Part shown: piece by piece, positions 44,601 to 53,655 of the stretch
Numbering within the stretch: the first letter of the stretch is position 1
Layout: every line of letters begins with the position of its first letter
Virus record (IMG/VR): IMGVR_UViG_3300033571_022405
Location: 1 to 64,000 of that record
Reading direction: 5' to 3' (one strand)
DNA from: a virus
DNA: 64,000 bases
Made by a program: the position numbers and the translations under genes
Notes under the pieces: generated by a model
Seen by the model: the letters and a program-made list of their open reading frames with translations, nothing else
What the model was told of the DNA's origin: nothing
The model's database searches: none

Positions 44601-46694
44601 ATTGTAAAAATTTGCCAATTTATAATCACAAAAATTATCTGGTGTGCCGTCTCCGTTCTTACAAACATTATTATCTGTACTAGTTACTAGTCCGTAGGAT
44701 GATTGTGGACCACAATATCTACAACTATTAGTAGAGCTACTAGTAATAATTCTTGGATAGGTATTATTAAATATGGAACAACCACTGGAAGCTATAATCT
44801 CTTTTATTTTATTATTATTTAAAGATAGTTTTGCGGTTTGTACCACTGCTGCTATTGTGTTCTCTCCGTTATTACAAGATGTTGCATAGTTTTTGATACT
44901 ATTAATTTGACTACTTAAAGTATGTTTATGTGATAAATTTTGATTATATGAAAATATGTTACCCGTAAATTCTGAACAATCAATTTCTGTACTACACTGG
45001 GGCTGATTTTTTACTAAAGAATTTTTAACTACTATATCATAATTTAAATCTATATAACACTGGTCTTTAATTTTTGTATCATAAGTTAAAGATAAAGTAG
45101 AATCCATAGGACACCACAAATATCCTCCATATTTATTTGCTAATGTATTGATTAAATCACTTTTTGTTTTTATAAAACCAAAACCATTAACACTACCAAT
45201 AAAGCTAGTAGACATATCTCGATTATAATCTAAATTTTGTCCAAAATTATTAATAGTAATATAGTTTTTCTCTTCGTTCTTTCCTCGGCCCTCTAAAACA
45301 GATGGAGCTTCATCAAAACCGGCTACCTTATTGGGTTTTAATAAATCAATAGTAATTTCGTCATATTGAGGAGCTGTACATAACATAGCTGCCAAACGAA
45401 ATTTTTTGATTGGCTCATTGGACGTTAAATTAATTAACTGATCATTTTTATCTATTCTAGCATAAATATTTAAAAATCTAGAGTATAGATTACTAGAAAT
45501 ATATGTAAATTCTGATCCGCTAGGAATAACGCCTGTAACTATATTATTTTTAATAAGTTTTAAGCCGGATGGACAGCTTTTAATATCTGGATTTCCTCTA
45601 TTAGCTATTGGGGGAGGCTCTGGTCCTTGATTAGTTGCCCAAAAAACATCACCAGGAGCAATATATAAATCTATGCCTTTAATGGGCCTTGTGTCATCTT
45701 TTTTGTCTTTATCAAAATGTCTATACCATCCTAAAATACCTTCTTTATAGTTCCATTTCCAATAAGATCCTAATCTTTCTGTTTTAACAAAAATATTGTC
45801 ATAAGTATGATTGGTAAAGCCATAAGGAGAAGTAAAATCTTCTGCTTTGGGCAATAATTTAGAATAAGAGTCTCTTACAGAACCTTGCTCGGGGTCACCT
45901 ATTAAACCACTAAAAATAGGATAATAAGGATTGATACCCGAATAGGAAGGATTAACTGTGGTTAAAATAAAATTACCACAAGTTTTATTTGTTTGCATTG
46001 CTCTAGCATATGCTTTATCGTGATCATCTTTGCTATTATATGAAGACGTTAAAGGATCATAAGGAATTTCCGATAAACATGGCTTTAACACCCAGTCGAT
46101 ATAAAATTTATTAGAAGTGTAAGAAAAACTATTAAGCTGCGCTCCGCCCTGGGAAAATACAAAATGCTCAAAACCCAGTCCTCCATTGGTTATGGAAGGA
46201 AATTCTTGTAAATATTTGAAGTCTGAGAATTGATTGATGTATTTTTGATTAATATAAGGAATTTTTGCTAAATAATCATCTTTTTGCATTCTTGTGTCGC
46301 AAGCGCCGCTTGTGCAGTCAGCAATAAAAGATTGAGTTGATTCGTTGCCGTCAGTGTCTTTTAATTTCCAAGACTTAGAAAAATTCGTAGGAAGCATAGA
46401 TAAGCAATAAGAGCAATTAAATGCCGTATCGGACTCTAACTCATTATAATCATTAGAAATATCAGAAACACAATTACAAGGATCAAAAGGGTTGTTGATA
46501 GTGGTGCGAGCCGGAGACAATAATTCCCCATACTCTGCTTTCTGGTCTGGTTTTATTATAATAGGAAGCCACAAGCCGCTGATAGAATCGTCGTATGAGC
46601 GTATAAACTTTTTTAAGCTATCAATATTACAATCTAAGTTCTCTATATTTACGTCACTAAATAAAGATTTATTAAATATAGAACAACATCCCAT
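38607..46694 (-). CDS. Giant cysteine-rich tail/structural protein
   Basis: About 2695 residues from ATG 46694 (MGCCSIFNKS), with AGGTG about 9 bases upstream; a GTG at 46706 is the alternative. No enzymatic domain is recognised. The chain is rich in Asn, Tyr, Ser and short beta-like segments, as in phage structural proteins, and has dozens of Cys, densest in the last 800 residues (for example GSKSCGIK, QSCECANW, CVCNG, CGSCLN, NYCCRY). It follows the 1752-aa hub-like gene and precedes a zinc-ribbon gene. Probably a tail tip, fibre or baseplate component; the Cys may bind metal or form disulfides in the virion. Confidence 0.7.
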   Translation of the reverse strand: MGCCSIFNKSLFSDVNIENLDCNIDSLKKFIRSYDDSISGLWLPIIIKPDQKAEYGELLSPARTTINNPFDPCNCVSDISNDYNELESDTAFNCSYCLSMLPTNFSKSWKLKDTDGNESTQSFIADCTSGACDTRMQKDDYLAKIPYINQKYINQFSDFKYLQEFPSITNGGLGFEHFVFSQGGAQLNSFSYTSNKFYIDWVLKPCLSEIPYDPLTSSYNSKDDHDKAYARAMQTNKTCGNFILTTVNPSYSGINPYYPIFSGLIGDPEQGSVRDSYSKLLPKAEDFTSPYGFTNHTYDNIFVKTERLGSYWKWNYKEGILGWYRHFDKDKKDDTRPIKGIDLYIAPGDVFWATNQGPEPPPIANRGNPDIKSCPSGLKLIKNNIVTGVIPSGSEFTYISSNLYSRFLNIYARIDKNDQLINLTSNEPIKKFRLAAMLCTAPQYDEITIDLLKPNKVAGFDEAPSVLEGRGKNEEKNYITINNFGQNLDYNRDMSTSFIGSVNGFGFIKTKSDLINTLANKYGGYLWCPMDSTLSLTYDTKIKDQCYIDLNYDIVVKNSLVKNQPQCSTEIDCSEFTGNIFSYNQNLSHKHTLSSQINSIKNYATSCNNGENTIAAVVQTAKLSLNNNKIKEIIASSGCSIFNNTYPRIITSSSTNSCRYCGPQSSYGLVTSTDNNVCKNGDGTPDNFCDYKLANFYNNSENPQAGLIGTRIPREIIDGTLYFKRQYNAFVFDPRIDKAAFHHQDGVYFESNVFSSISGSTYFLQNSSSSSNTDGHDVSIQFDTKKVGIKLYSVKIEKLRSSSESSADCIAFPNNEPCKCYGLSLVPSFLFNCRDSSFTFTNDPVFFTPNLSTKYGPTFKAYGGYSEDYINKLFIESNNRIPNHPRIGSVLNYLSKKIDPEFPYGCEQSISLNLPNYVKNSWSFTISNFNTNHADVWAEILENVDLFNPNNYSENEYGETEASTNVGYQRFANKVEINNKTLYDKQKKIISTKNDSIGAINVVLTNPYLVSLMGNSIYLYPPSGTFCSNETVYGGRGDELTIVPIKFTRIPRKQILNFGIHPIQPMGTLSAGAFHPNKGLEYSNTTSPFGPLFTNYSYVRDEYYFDYDRDIFPIENTYTDPITGVETTTTSPQRFQSYVFIGDLTKKVKDVLNQIQNLNNDVSKLRLYLNINNQWYIYNTSNLFGYIANNKAYSGPPLAFEYTHKDYKQTCPILIPSSPKKHITFNYLRSPLDNDVFETRRFNDFPLSVAVAKKYDLSYPFIPEIFNIEEVNNKVIRIEGIRPYFMFEEEFLPTQSNATSIAGLESTVIEKINETNPYVHLVNKEQIWMYKGYGDKRVVASYLLTGRGSDSYYDFLYTNFSNLNIDLLATNSDGYIHNSYKKISSIPSIFIEESYSKNSSPFIAKYLKIEYVDTYGNIIKKQNIRNNARPKAYTYFVLDGRRRDLGDLPEKIQQITLYQSLQQTLKKELDPYLTSINPELRSISFEEKIRQILSNTYSDSSANVQFLKNLPDRAKWSDILNFDGNIINDITKYNFTIHDHKRIYPSSLYLNNFYKLIVNSNSNHYNFRALFNGEDDCNYNGNVYYCIHQKYNTENQDNYNINNNLLSNFNNYLPYIDINIFSNRFSFSAPTPSGTVQISGIHQYLDIDHDWESYHNPVTGSALFWINIDPAFDLKSCLTFDQKMYSDTFRIDDVPYQLYDIDCTTNYNADGCRQTFFPTVPNSEITSYNVFNFETEYLTRVTGTSPFVRFPVYCDSDALDTCGSKSCGIKTVGSTSCSGIYKIYEEKNIPITGIPESVPYIISYEGGNYNPLGNNQPHYIQRFELSPENPLIVSSGSSCSLLPLRPKRDSLNNNNRLSVLNEDYQAALESSIVNDHSATVVDTDIFANEMLFRLMYGEKQKINLNTLNNQNQNITYMDLLKHTDPKVTAKDIYKNIPYEYDTTAPVENRIITGSISVQGTLKVGKSVSIRIGSHNLSCGVIKENGDIKIQANYNGESIEGIIHQEYVDNNSIAVCGGPCSSPDSNTTYNLIKTCQELQQYSHSLSRVTTGATLFKQCPKPCDQGCTEDELTDVSFPYWSEPLQIGLGPVGNGPCVTYVVYSPCAGNQGGWYQTNHNVARSVEDGIPQGCSIIASNEAEISFSTYARGAFGGCYPKPMRTQVSADGLFNTGEVEDFNGGLMINQPGAIGDGINITQPSCGTCFTLDYEDPLTKNKLYNVFGGGSYPPYPGNTSQSCECANWEYGYCRNTNNASLCVCNGLQYDYNEFDYNFEYCRYNITLKGYKRRINYPSNNRIITISKACSSTSAGTTNDPGEIMGGGSGGRSTENCIWIECPGAIPTKWHIYDVKSRTQNNAYNPLCPQQLCSVNYTNTSITINLASGQSKCWYFTELTSNNACPLISVSVPDNSFTVSDTIDSYCGSCLNQEPKLTMNPQQQPWDIIEEQRTCVLGYILTDGNPNIDGPVGMGGSVWLAGYCGIRASLCYQREGTGGGGQCGKNAPDSYPWSTCISYSEPSVCVGGNDSSIVGGCNIPVSFPYSNGKAGERIVSLWKKQMSQIWLNTAPCHNNKNKYTVGDIVEGVVPDSCSEVKYTKINYPSMSYRATFGDPVVTQGTIGFTVAYYTYTYRRPKTIQDVFKGEALVEQCNQVTSHNPIGSLNISEKHKTFGCSNVAQCYDTDVNGCDDTNYCCRYGKTNYE

Positions 46695-46699
46695 AATTC

Positions 46700-49600
46700 T
46701 CAGCACCTATATGACTGTAAAACCCAGACACCATTAATATAAGAAAACAAGCCCTTGTCCCCATTATTAACATTAAAGTCTAAAGGATTATCAAATTTAG
46801 TATTATAGGTAGTATTATTAGTATTATTATATATAGTATACATATCTACAGAGTTATCTCCCGCTATAATACCAGAACTAGTATAAACTGTGCTATATAT
46901 GGGTTCATAAAAACCATTTTCTCCATTATATTTACAATAAACCGGGGCTGCTCTGGGTGCTGGTCTGACCCCTAGTGTGTCCTTAACAAAAACTAGTCTT
47001 CTTATACCAGACGGTAGAGGACTATTATCTATTTGATCTTCTAATATTGTTCCTCTAGATGGTTGTCCTTTTACTAGGTCTGTTTCTAGTACAATCCATA
47101 CCGACTTATAATTTGCTCCAACTGTCCATACACCAGCTTTTTCGTCCCATCGCAAATCTATAGGACCAACCGGCCATGTGCCGGGTAACTGTCCCCAGCC
47201 TTTATAAAAACTATTTTCTTTATATGGTTTAGTCCACGAGCCATCTGGATTTCTAGTTTGATTTTTATATATATGATTATCTTTCTCGTCTTTCACTGGT
47301 TGTCCGTTTTGAAGCTTATATTCACCAGAAGCATTAGGAACAGGATAGCCCTCTAAATCATAACCCCAACCGTGTACCATTAGCGGTCCTCGTAAACCAA
47401 AAAATCTCATATTATTAGATGGCGTAATGCCTATGGGTTGTTGATTATTAGCTTGGCAATAATCTATATAGTTTTGATCATAATCTAAAAAGTTTTTTTC
47501 TATATCTGCACTATAAGCAGGCTTAAGCGAATTTTCATTTTCTGGTACGGTTAAGCCAAATCCTACCAGATCTATAGAGTGAGAAGTAAAATCATTCTGT
47601 TGTCTATTTTGATAACAGCTAAATTCGCCACTAGGTAACAATATAGGATTTAGTGTTCCATAATTAATAACAGGATTTCCACTAAGTCCACTCAAAGCAT
47701 TCAAACTATTGCGCGAAATAATAGTAAGATCATCTTCTCCGCTTGCTAAAATATATGGCGGAGTAGTTTCTTTTGGAGAGGCGCTAATATATTTTCTTTT
47801 ATCTTTCTGTACATCTTCTTCACAGAATGGACAGGGTTTTTCTTTTATTGTGATTTTTAAATTTTGTAACTCAGAAATCGATCTGGGCAAACCGTTTTTA
47901 TTACGAGACAAATCATATCTTTCCCAAGAATATTCGTTGCTACCTTTACAAAAAGGACATCTAGAACGAGGATATTTAGTAATATTATATGTAGAGCCGT
48001 ATGGAGTAGGATAAAAAGATATAGGAGACAAAAGACCGTCTAAACTCATAAAAGACTTATTAGCAAAATCATCCTGAATTTCTCTGGGCAATTCTTGTAT
48101 ATCTTGTACTGCTACGTTAGTTAAATATCTAGCCATATCTTTTGGTCTATATTCAACATTGTTGCCATATGGTTTTTGAGACCAATATGGACTAAATCCT
48201 AAATCAGTAAAAGCATTATCAACAGAGCTAGTATAATGCACATGGGGATATGCTCCTCCTGCTAGTACTTCTAAAGGACTCCATCTTAATGGCTTTGGTG
48301 TTTCTCCAGGAGCTAGTCCATTTCCTTGTGAACTAGTAAAAGCATTGCTTTTGAAATATGCTGTACTATCGTTAACTTTATTATTTAGTTCTCGTCGTCT
48401 TTTTAAGAATTCTAAATTAATTTGTTTAATTCTATCTGCATTTTCTTTATTGAAGAATCCTATTTTTTTAACATAGGTTCTTAAACCATACCTTGTTGTT
48501 ATTCCACCTTCTCCTATAGAAATATTAATATTATTAATAATAGGCCCAGCAGTTGCGTTTGCAGATTCTGATAAAATACCACCAATACCATATGGAGCAT
48601 TACCAGGACCAGCAAACACCAAACCAGCAACATCCAAAGTTCCTTGTTCAGTAATCTGTTGATAGTTGATATCGTCCTTAATTCTATTCATAACAGCAGC
48701 GTCTAGAGCATCCATACCACCATACTCCCACGGCACTAGTCCGGTGTCTACGTCTACCTTAACCCCACCAACAATATTATTTACTAAATTATCTACATTA
48801 TTTAATCCAGGAAAAATTAAATTACCAACTAAACCAGGATGATTAATCCATGGGCCATAAGTTGCCCTATTGAATTGCACAGGTAGGGCGGCGAAGGCTG
48901 GACAAGAAGCTTTTTTCATCATTCCCACATTCTGTGATGAATTATTTATAGTTAAGGAAGGTTTGTTACCAGCTAATCTTAAAACACTAGCCAGGCCCCA
49001 GCTAAATAAAATAGTAGATAAATTATTTAAAGAATTTTTCAATCTAGGGCCAGAAGTTGACGCTCCTCTAGGCATAGTGGACCCATTGTTTAGTATGCAA
49101 ATAGCGTCATGCAAGCAACAAAAGAATAACGAATCTTCTGTGTCATTTTTCCCGCCTCCTACCAAAATTGGCGATGGAGTAGAAATTACGGCTCGTGGTT
49201 GTCCATCTAAATACAAAATTTTATCATTAGCAGTAGACTTTACATACATTTTATAATGCCAAGAATCTGGTATAGATGTTCCGTGTGCAGTTTTTAAATT
49301 TAACATAGAGGAGTCGGTGTTACCGAGTCCCCCCAAGCTTTTAAGAGGACTTGTATATTTAATATAAAGATAGCTATCAGGATCTAAATTATGCTCTAGA
49401 GGAAAGTAAAAGAATGGCTCTAAATTATTATTGGCAGTTACAGCACTTTGAGTTTGTACAAGCCTTAAACTTCCAATTAAATGAGGATTATTAAGATTGC
49501 TTAAATTAGTTGTTATCCATAAGTCTCTGCTTCCTAGTTCTCCATTAGCATTGAATCCTAAAATTGGTTGAATTTTACCGTCGTCGCCACAAAATAAATC

Positions 49601-51958
49601 TGCTTGTGTAGAACCAACAACCATAGTATCATCTATAACATTGCCCGGTTCTTCCCATGCTCCGTCTGGAGATATTTCCCAATCGGTAAATATTTTCCCG
49701 GAACCGGGGTAGGCAAAATTACCAAAAGATACTTTTAAATCGCCGTCTCTATACCATTGCATACGGGGGGTACGAACCATGTACTGTTTACCATAATGCT
49801 CTTGTGCTATTTTTTGAAAAAATGCATGCACCTTTTGTAAGTCGTTATATAAAAATTTAACATATGGCTGGGCATTGTCTATGTTGATAGCATATGGTCG
49901 TGGATCGTTAGCTTGAACAGCACTGGATTTTGATATAGAATTCCAATTAATAATACTAAGACCAGCTAAAAATTTATTCTTATTAGCAAATTTAGGATAA
50001 TTATTTCTAAAAGAGGCATATAGCAAATCCGCAATATCAGTAGAAAATATATTATCAAAACAATAAGTAAACCAAGATTCGAAACCTGAACCAGCAGCCC
50101 TTAATTCATTTTCTAATACTACAAATTCACCATTAGAAAAATATGGTTTAGATAATATTGTAGTAATATCGTTGGTGCGAAATGCTACTTGTAGTTGCCC
50201 CATTTTTGTGTCAAGAAAGACCTTGCGTGGTTCTTGATATGATACGCTATTAGACGATTCGCTCTGACCACTATTGTCTCCGTGAGTGCCAAAAAATGGA
50301 GATATTAAATCTAAATATAACGGATAGCTATTTGTGTTTCTTAAAAGAGGATTTTGAGACGTAGTATTGTCTTGAGTAACCACCTGCTCAGAAGGATAAT
50401 AATTGCCTTTAGCAATAGTTAAAGAATTACCCAAAGAATCTGATTGATTAAAATTATCAATAGTATTATTTTGACCGACAGCGGCACCACCATCAGTAGA
50501 ATATTGATTCATTCTATAGTTGCCTTCATCTGGCACTCTAATATAGTTATGCTGTCCATCAGAAAAATCATAATTAATAAACGCTCCACCACCATCTTTA
50601 GCATATGGGTCGAATACTAAACTAGATTGTTTATTAGACAAATGTGTGGACAGCACTTGTAATAATCTTTTTTGTGGTCCTCCAATATACATAGATCTTG
50701 TTTCTTGATCATTAAATTCTTGTCCGTAGTTGTAAGAAACTATCTTTTGTCCTTGGGTCACAGCTTGATTAATAATATTTCTAATAATATCTTTTTTAGG
50801 CTGTACCCTTCGACTAACTGTCTTAATTTTTAGTATACCGGAAAAATTTCCAGACAGATCTTTTTCGAAACTAACATAAAAATCAAAACCTGCTCCACTA
50901 CAAATACGGGAAATAAAATCTAAAATACTAATATAAGAACTAGAAATATATAAATCATTGGGCGGAACAGGTACTTCGCTAATATCTAATTTAAGTAAAG
51001 TTCTAGATATACCATCTATTGCAGGGATATTTGGGGACAGACCCAAGTTTGCCAAACTAATACTTAAGCCATCAACTGTCATATTAGTAGATGAGACATT
51101 AACAAAGCCACCCTCTAAAGTTGTTAAATGTTTAGCTACAATAGCTCCATAAGGAGAGTATGGTCCTTGAGTACCGTTTGTTAAGTCTTGTAAGGCTCTA
51201 TATATTTGTAAAGCAGATACTCCTCCGTCGGTTTTACCCGCTGTGCCGAAACCATAAGATTCTAAATATCCATATATATTAAAAACATTGGGCACATTAC
51301 CCCTTTTGACAGAACCGCTAAAATCTCCTAAAGTTAAGCTTGGTACAGCAATATTATCGTTGATAATAGTAGATATAGAACCAATATAATTGTCTATAAT
51401 TAATTGACATCCGCCCAATAAGCTTGCATAGCTTTTTATATTTACTTCATACTGTAAAGAATTATTAACTTTCCAATCCGCAATAACTCCACCAAACTCT
51501 ATGCCGTCCATAAACTTAAAATAAGCAGGGGCCCCTATGATATCGTAGTATTTGCCTACAAACCCCGGATCTGGACCGGCCCAATAGCCTTTTCCATTAA
51601 GTGTCCAATATACTTTACCCGGACTATCTTCTGCAAATTGATTTAAAACATTTTTTATAACTGGTCTATGTAAATTTTTACTAGCATCATCAGAAATACC
51701 ATTAACATTATTTAACGCTGTGGATGGAGCATTTGCTGGTAAACTATCTTTGCTAGTGGCTAAAGTTCTTAGGGGTCCGGATCTTTGAGAAACCGGATGA
51801 TGACACGAATCTTGTGTTAAGTTTACTGTAATATTACTAGCATCTGCGCCCCAACCCAAGTTCATATTAAAGCTAGTAACACTACACCCTAAAAAGAGCG
51901 TTTGTTCGTATGGGCCTACTTCTATAAATGAGCCACCGCAAGTTTTAATTGAAGGCAT
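46700..51958 (-). CDS. Large baseplate-hub-like tail protein
   Basis: 1752 residues, with AAAGGA before the ATG at 51958. About residues 340-440, ISILDFISRICSGAGFDFYV followed by LKIKTVSRR and GQKIVSYNYGQEFNDQE, resemble the gp27-like hub domain of phage baseplates. Later comes a Cys cluster (SRCPFCKGSN, then KPCPFCEED) that forms an internal zinc-ribbon-like unit around residues 1340-1390, and a C-terminal region with repeated Gly/Pro/Asn loops. The order after tape measure and fibre supports a hub or tail-tip role. Confidence 0.7.
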   Translation of the reverse strand: MPSIKTCGGSFIEVGPYEQTLFLGCSVTSFNMNLGWGADASNITVNLTQDSCHHPVSQRSGPLRTLATSKDSLPANAPSTALNNVNGISDDASKNLHRPVIKNVLNQFAEDSPGKVYWTLNGKGYWAGPDPGFVGKYYDIIGAPAYFKFMDGIEFGGVIADWKVNNSLQYEVNIKSYASLLGGCQLIIDNYIGSISTIINDNIAVPSLTLGDFSGSVKRGNVPNVFNIYGYLESYGFGTAGKTDGGVSALQIYRALQDLTNGTQGPYSPYGAIVAKHLTTLEGGFVNVSSTNMTVDGLSISLANLGLSPNIPAIDGISRTLLKLDISEVPVPPNDLYISSSYISILDFISRICSGAGFDFYVSFEKDLSGNFSGILKIKTVSRRVQPKKDIIRNIINQAVTQGQKIVSYNYGQEFNDQETRSMYIGGPQKRLLQVLSTHLSNKQSSLVFDPYAKDGGGAFINYDFSDGQHNYIRVPDEGNYRMNQYSTDGGAAVGQNNTIDNFNQSDSLGNSLTIAKGNYYPSEQVVTQDNTTSQNPLLRNTNSYPLYLDLISPFFGTHGDNSGQSESSNSVSYQEPRKVFLDTKMGQLQVAFRTNDITTILSKPYFSNGEFVVLENELRAAGSGFESWFTYCFDNIFSTDIADLLYASFRNNYPKFANKNKFLAGLSIINWNSISKSSAVQANDPRPYAINIDNAQPYVKFLYNDLQKVHAFFQKIAQEHYGKQYMVRTPRMQWYRDGDLKVSFGNFAYPGSGKIFTDWEISPDGAWEEPGNVIDDTMVVGSTQADLFCGDDGKIQPILGFNANGELGSRDLWITTNLSNLNNPHLIGSLRLVQTQSAVTANNNLEPFFYFPLEHNLDPDSYLYIKYTSPLKSLGGLGNTDSSMLNLKTAHGTSIPDSWHYKMYVKSTANDKILYLDGQPRAVISTPSPILVGGGKNDTEDSLFFCCLHDAICILNNGSTMPRGASTSGPRLKNSLNNLSTILFSWGLASVLRLAGNKPSLTINNSSQNVGMMKKASCPAFAALPVQFNRATYGPWINHPGLVGNLIFPGLNNVDNLVNNIVGGVKVDVDTGLVPWEYGGMDALDAAVMNRIKDDINYQQITEQGTLDVAGLVFAGPGNAPYGIGGILSESANATAGPIINNINISIGEGGITTRYGLRTYVKKIGFFNKENADRIKQINLEFLKRRRELNNKVNDSTAYFKSNAFTSSQGNGLAPGETPKPLRWSPLEVLAGGAYPHVHYTSSVDNAFTDLGFSPYWSQKPYGNNVEYRPKDMARYLTNVAVQDIQELPREIQDDFANKSFMSLDGLLSPISFYPTPYGSTYNITKYPRSRCPFCKGSNEYSWERYDLSRNKNGLPRSISELQNLKITIKEKPCPFCEEDVQKDKRKYISASPKETTPPYILASGEDDLTIISRNSLNALSGLSGNPVINYGTLNPILLPSGEFSCYQNRQQNDFTSHSIDLVGFGLTVPENENSLKPAYSADIEKNFLDYDQNYIDYCQANNQQPIGITPSNNMRFFGLRGPLMVHGWGYDLEGYPVPNASGEYKLQNGQPVKDEKDNHIYKNQTRNPDGSWTKPYKENSFYKGWGQLPGTWPVGPIDLRWDEKAGVWTVGANYKSVWIVLETDLVKGQPSRGTILEDQIDNSPLPSGIRRLVFVKDTLGVRPAPRAAPVYCKYNGENGFYEPIYSTVYTSSGIIAGDNSVDMYTIYNNTNNTTYNTKFDNPLDFNVNNGDKGLFSYINGVWVLQSYRC

Positions 51959-51968
51959 AATAATTCCT

Positions 51969-53621
51969 TTAGAAACATCTTACCCATTCCCAGGTTTTAG
52001 ATCTTACTAATCTTCCTTCGGATGGGTTCCAGTTAGTGGTATCACTTTTTACATAAGATCGTATACCCTGCGCATTAGTATTATATACTAATTGTTCTGG
52101 TTTACAAGAATCCACAACATTATTAATTTCGGTATATTGATTAGCAGGAAATTGAATATTTCTTAAGCTAGAGGGTCTGGGTAATACAACTTCAAAAGTT
52201 ACACTTCTGCTGGAAGATGTGTATGTGCCTAAGTCTTGTAGAATAGGACCTAAAGAACGACCCAACACGAAAATAGAAGCAATATTAGGGGTGGCTCCTT
52301 GATCATCAATAGTTAAACTTTCACTTAAAGAATTACTGATAATATTTTGTGTTCTATTATTAAAGCTCCAACTGTATGTTACGGTGCCTTTGGCCGGATC
52401 AAATCCTTCAGTAATAGAAATGGGTATAGGATGCAACCCATTTTCTTGTGGTTTAAAAGGAGCAAATGAAGCGCTCCAACTAAAATCTCCATATGTTGAA
52501 CCGGTAAAAAATACTGATCTAGCTCTATTATAAACTTGACTTTTAATTCCACTATATCCGCTCATAGCGTGATAAAATTTAGTACCCAAGTAAGATTGTG
52601 GCACATGAAAATTAGACTTTATGGTGGTATCGATAGTATCTCTAAGATTTCTGTTATTGGTTTCAGAATCTAAATATTTAGCTTGTGTTTTATCATAAAC
52701 TAATCCACTATTAAAAGGCTCTAATCCCTGAATTGTACCATTAATGGTGACTGTGCGTATTAGATTGCTATCCAAAACACTCTCTACTGTAAAAGCATCT
52801 ATATATGGATTGTTATTAGCAGAGGTTGGGATACCTATCCAACTATCTGTAATACTATAAGAGCCAGCAACTTCACTAGCATTAATATTTCTAGCAAAAT
52901 TAAATAATTTAATATTAGTATCATTAATAATACCAGTAAATGTGGGATAAGATGATAGTTGATAATTAACCCATTCTTTAGCTCTGGATATTGCTGTAGT
53001 ACCACCGGTAGGTGGTGTAGGCTTATTATCAGAAGGTAAAAAAGTATATTTACCAATGGCGCCTAAAGTTCTAGTAATTCTATAAAAAGGATATTCTTTA
53101 CCTTGATCAAACGGCATTACTCTATTACTATTTAGTAATGATAAATTAAAAGCTCCCTGAGCATAACTATTTTCGTCTAAAACTTCTAGTGTCCAATCGT
53201 CTTGAGTACTAGTAACATAAAAGATACCAGATCCCGTATTTGCTACTTCTGAAACTAGTTCTATACTATAATCTATAGTGGACATCCAATTATTGGAACT
53301 TTTATTAGCACTATATCTATTAATTTTAATGCCACTATATTTATAGTTATCAGTATTACATCCAAAACTAAAAGTTCTACCATCGTAGGTAAAAGCATCT
53401 CTCAGACCACTTTCTTTAGTTAATAAATATGCTAGCCCACTAGCTCCACTAGCAAAAATCTGTCCCTCTAATGTAATATTAACCGTGGCTCCAACACACC
53501 TACCAGCGCCATCTCTTTGATAGTCTTGACCAATAGATATCATAGGAACGGGATATCCGCTTTTCGCGGAAAATTGAAAATCTCCGTATTTCATTATTAC
53601 TGGCGAAGTATCTGTAGACAT
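51969..53621 (-). CDS. Tail/baseplate structural protein
   Basis: 550 residues, with AGGA upstream of the ATG at 53621. It opens with PVIMKYGDFQFSAKSGYPVP and a GRCVGATVNITLEGQIF segment, a beta-rich pattern typical of distal-tail and baseplate wedge proteins. It contains a repeated FTGI/FTGS and GSGIFY style loop set and ends WEWVRCF. No named family. Gap to the fibre gene is 34 bases, and the hub gene follows after 10. Confidence 0.6.
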   Translation of the reverse strand: MSTDTSPVIMKYGDFQFSAKSGYPVPMISIGQDYQRDGAGRCVGATVNITLEGQIFASGASGLAYLLTKESGLRDAFTYDGRTFSFGCNTDNYKYSGIKINRYSANKSSNNWMSTIDYSIELVSEVANTGSGIFYVTSTQDDWTLEVLDENSYAQGAFNLSLLNSNRVMPFDQGKEYPFYRITRTLGAIGKYTFLPSDNKPTPPTGGTTAISRAKEWVNYQLSSYPTFTGIINDTNIKLFNFARNINASEVAGSYSITDSWIGIPTSANNNPYIDAFTVESVLDSNLIRTVTINGTIQGLEPFNSGLVYDKTQAKYLDSETNNRNLRDTIDTTIKSNFHVPQSYLGTKFYHAMSGYSGIKSQVYNRARSVFFTGSTYGDFSWSASFAPFKPQENGLHPIPISITEGFDPAKGTVTYSWSFNNRTQNIISNSLSESLTIDDQGATPNIASIFVLGRSLGPILQDLGTYTSSSRSVTFEVVLPRPSSLRNIQFPANQYTEINNVVDSCKPEQLVYNTNAQGIRSYVKSDTTNWNPSEGRLVRSKTWEWVRCF

Positions 53622-53655
53622 ATGTTTATCCTAAATTATCCTATATTCTAAAAAC

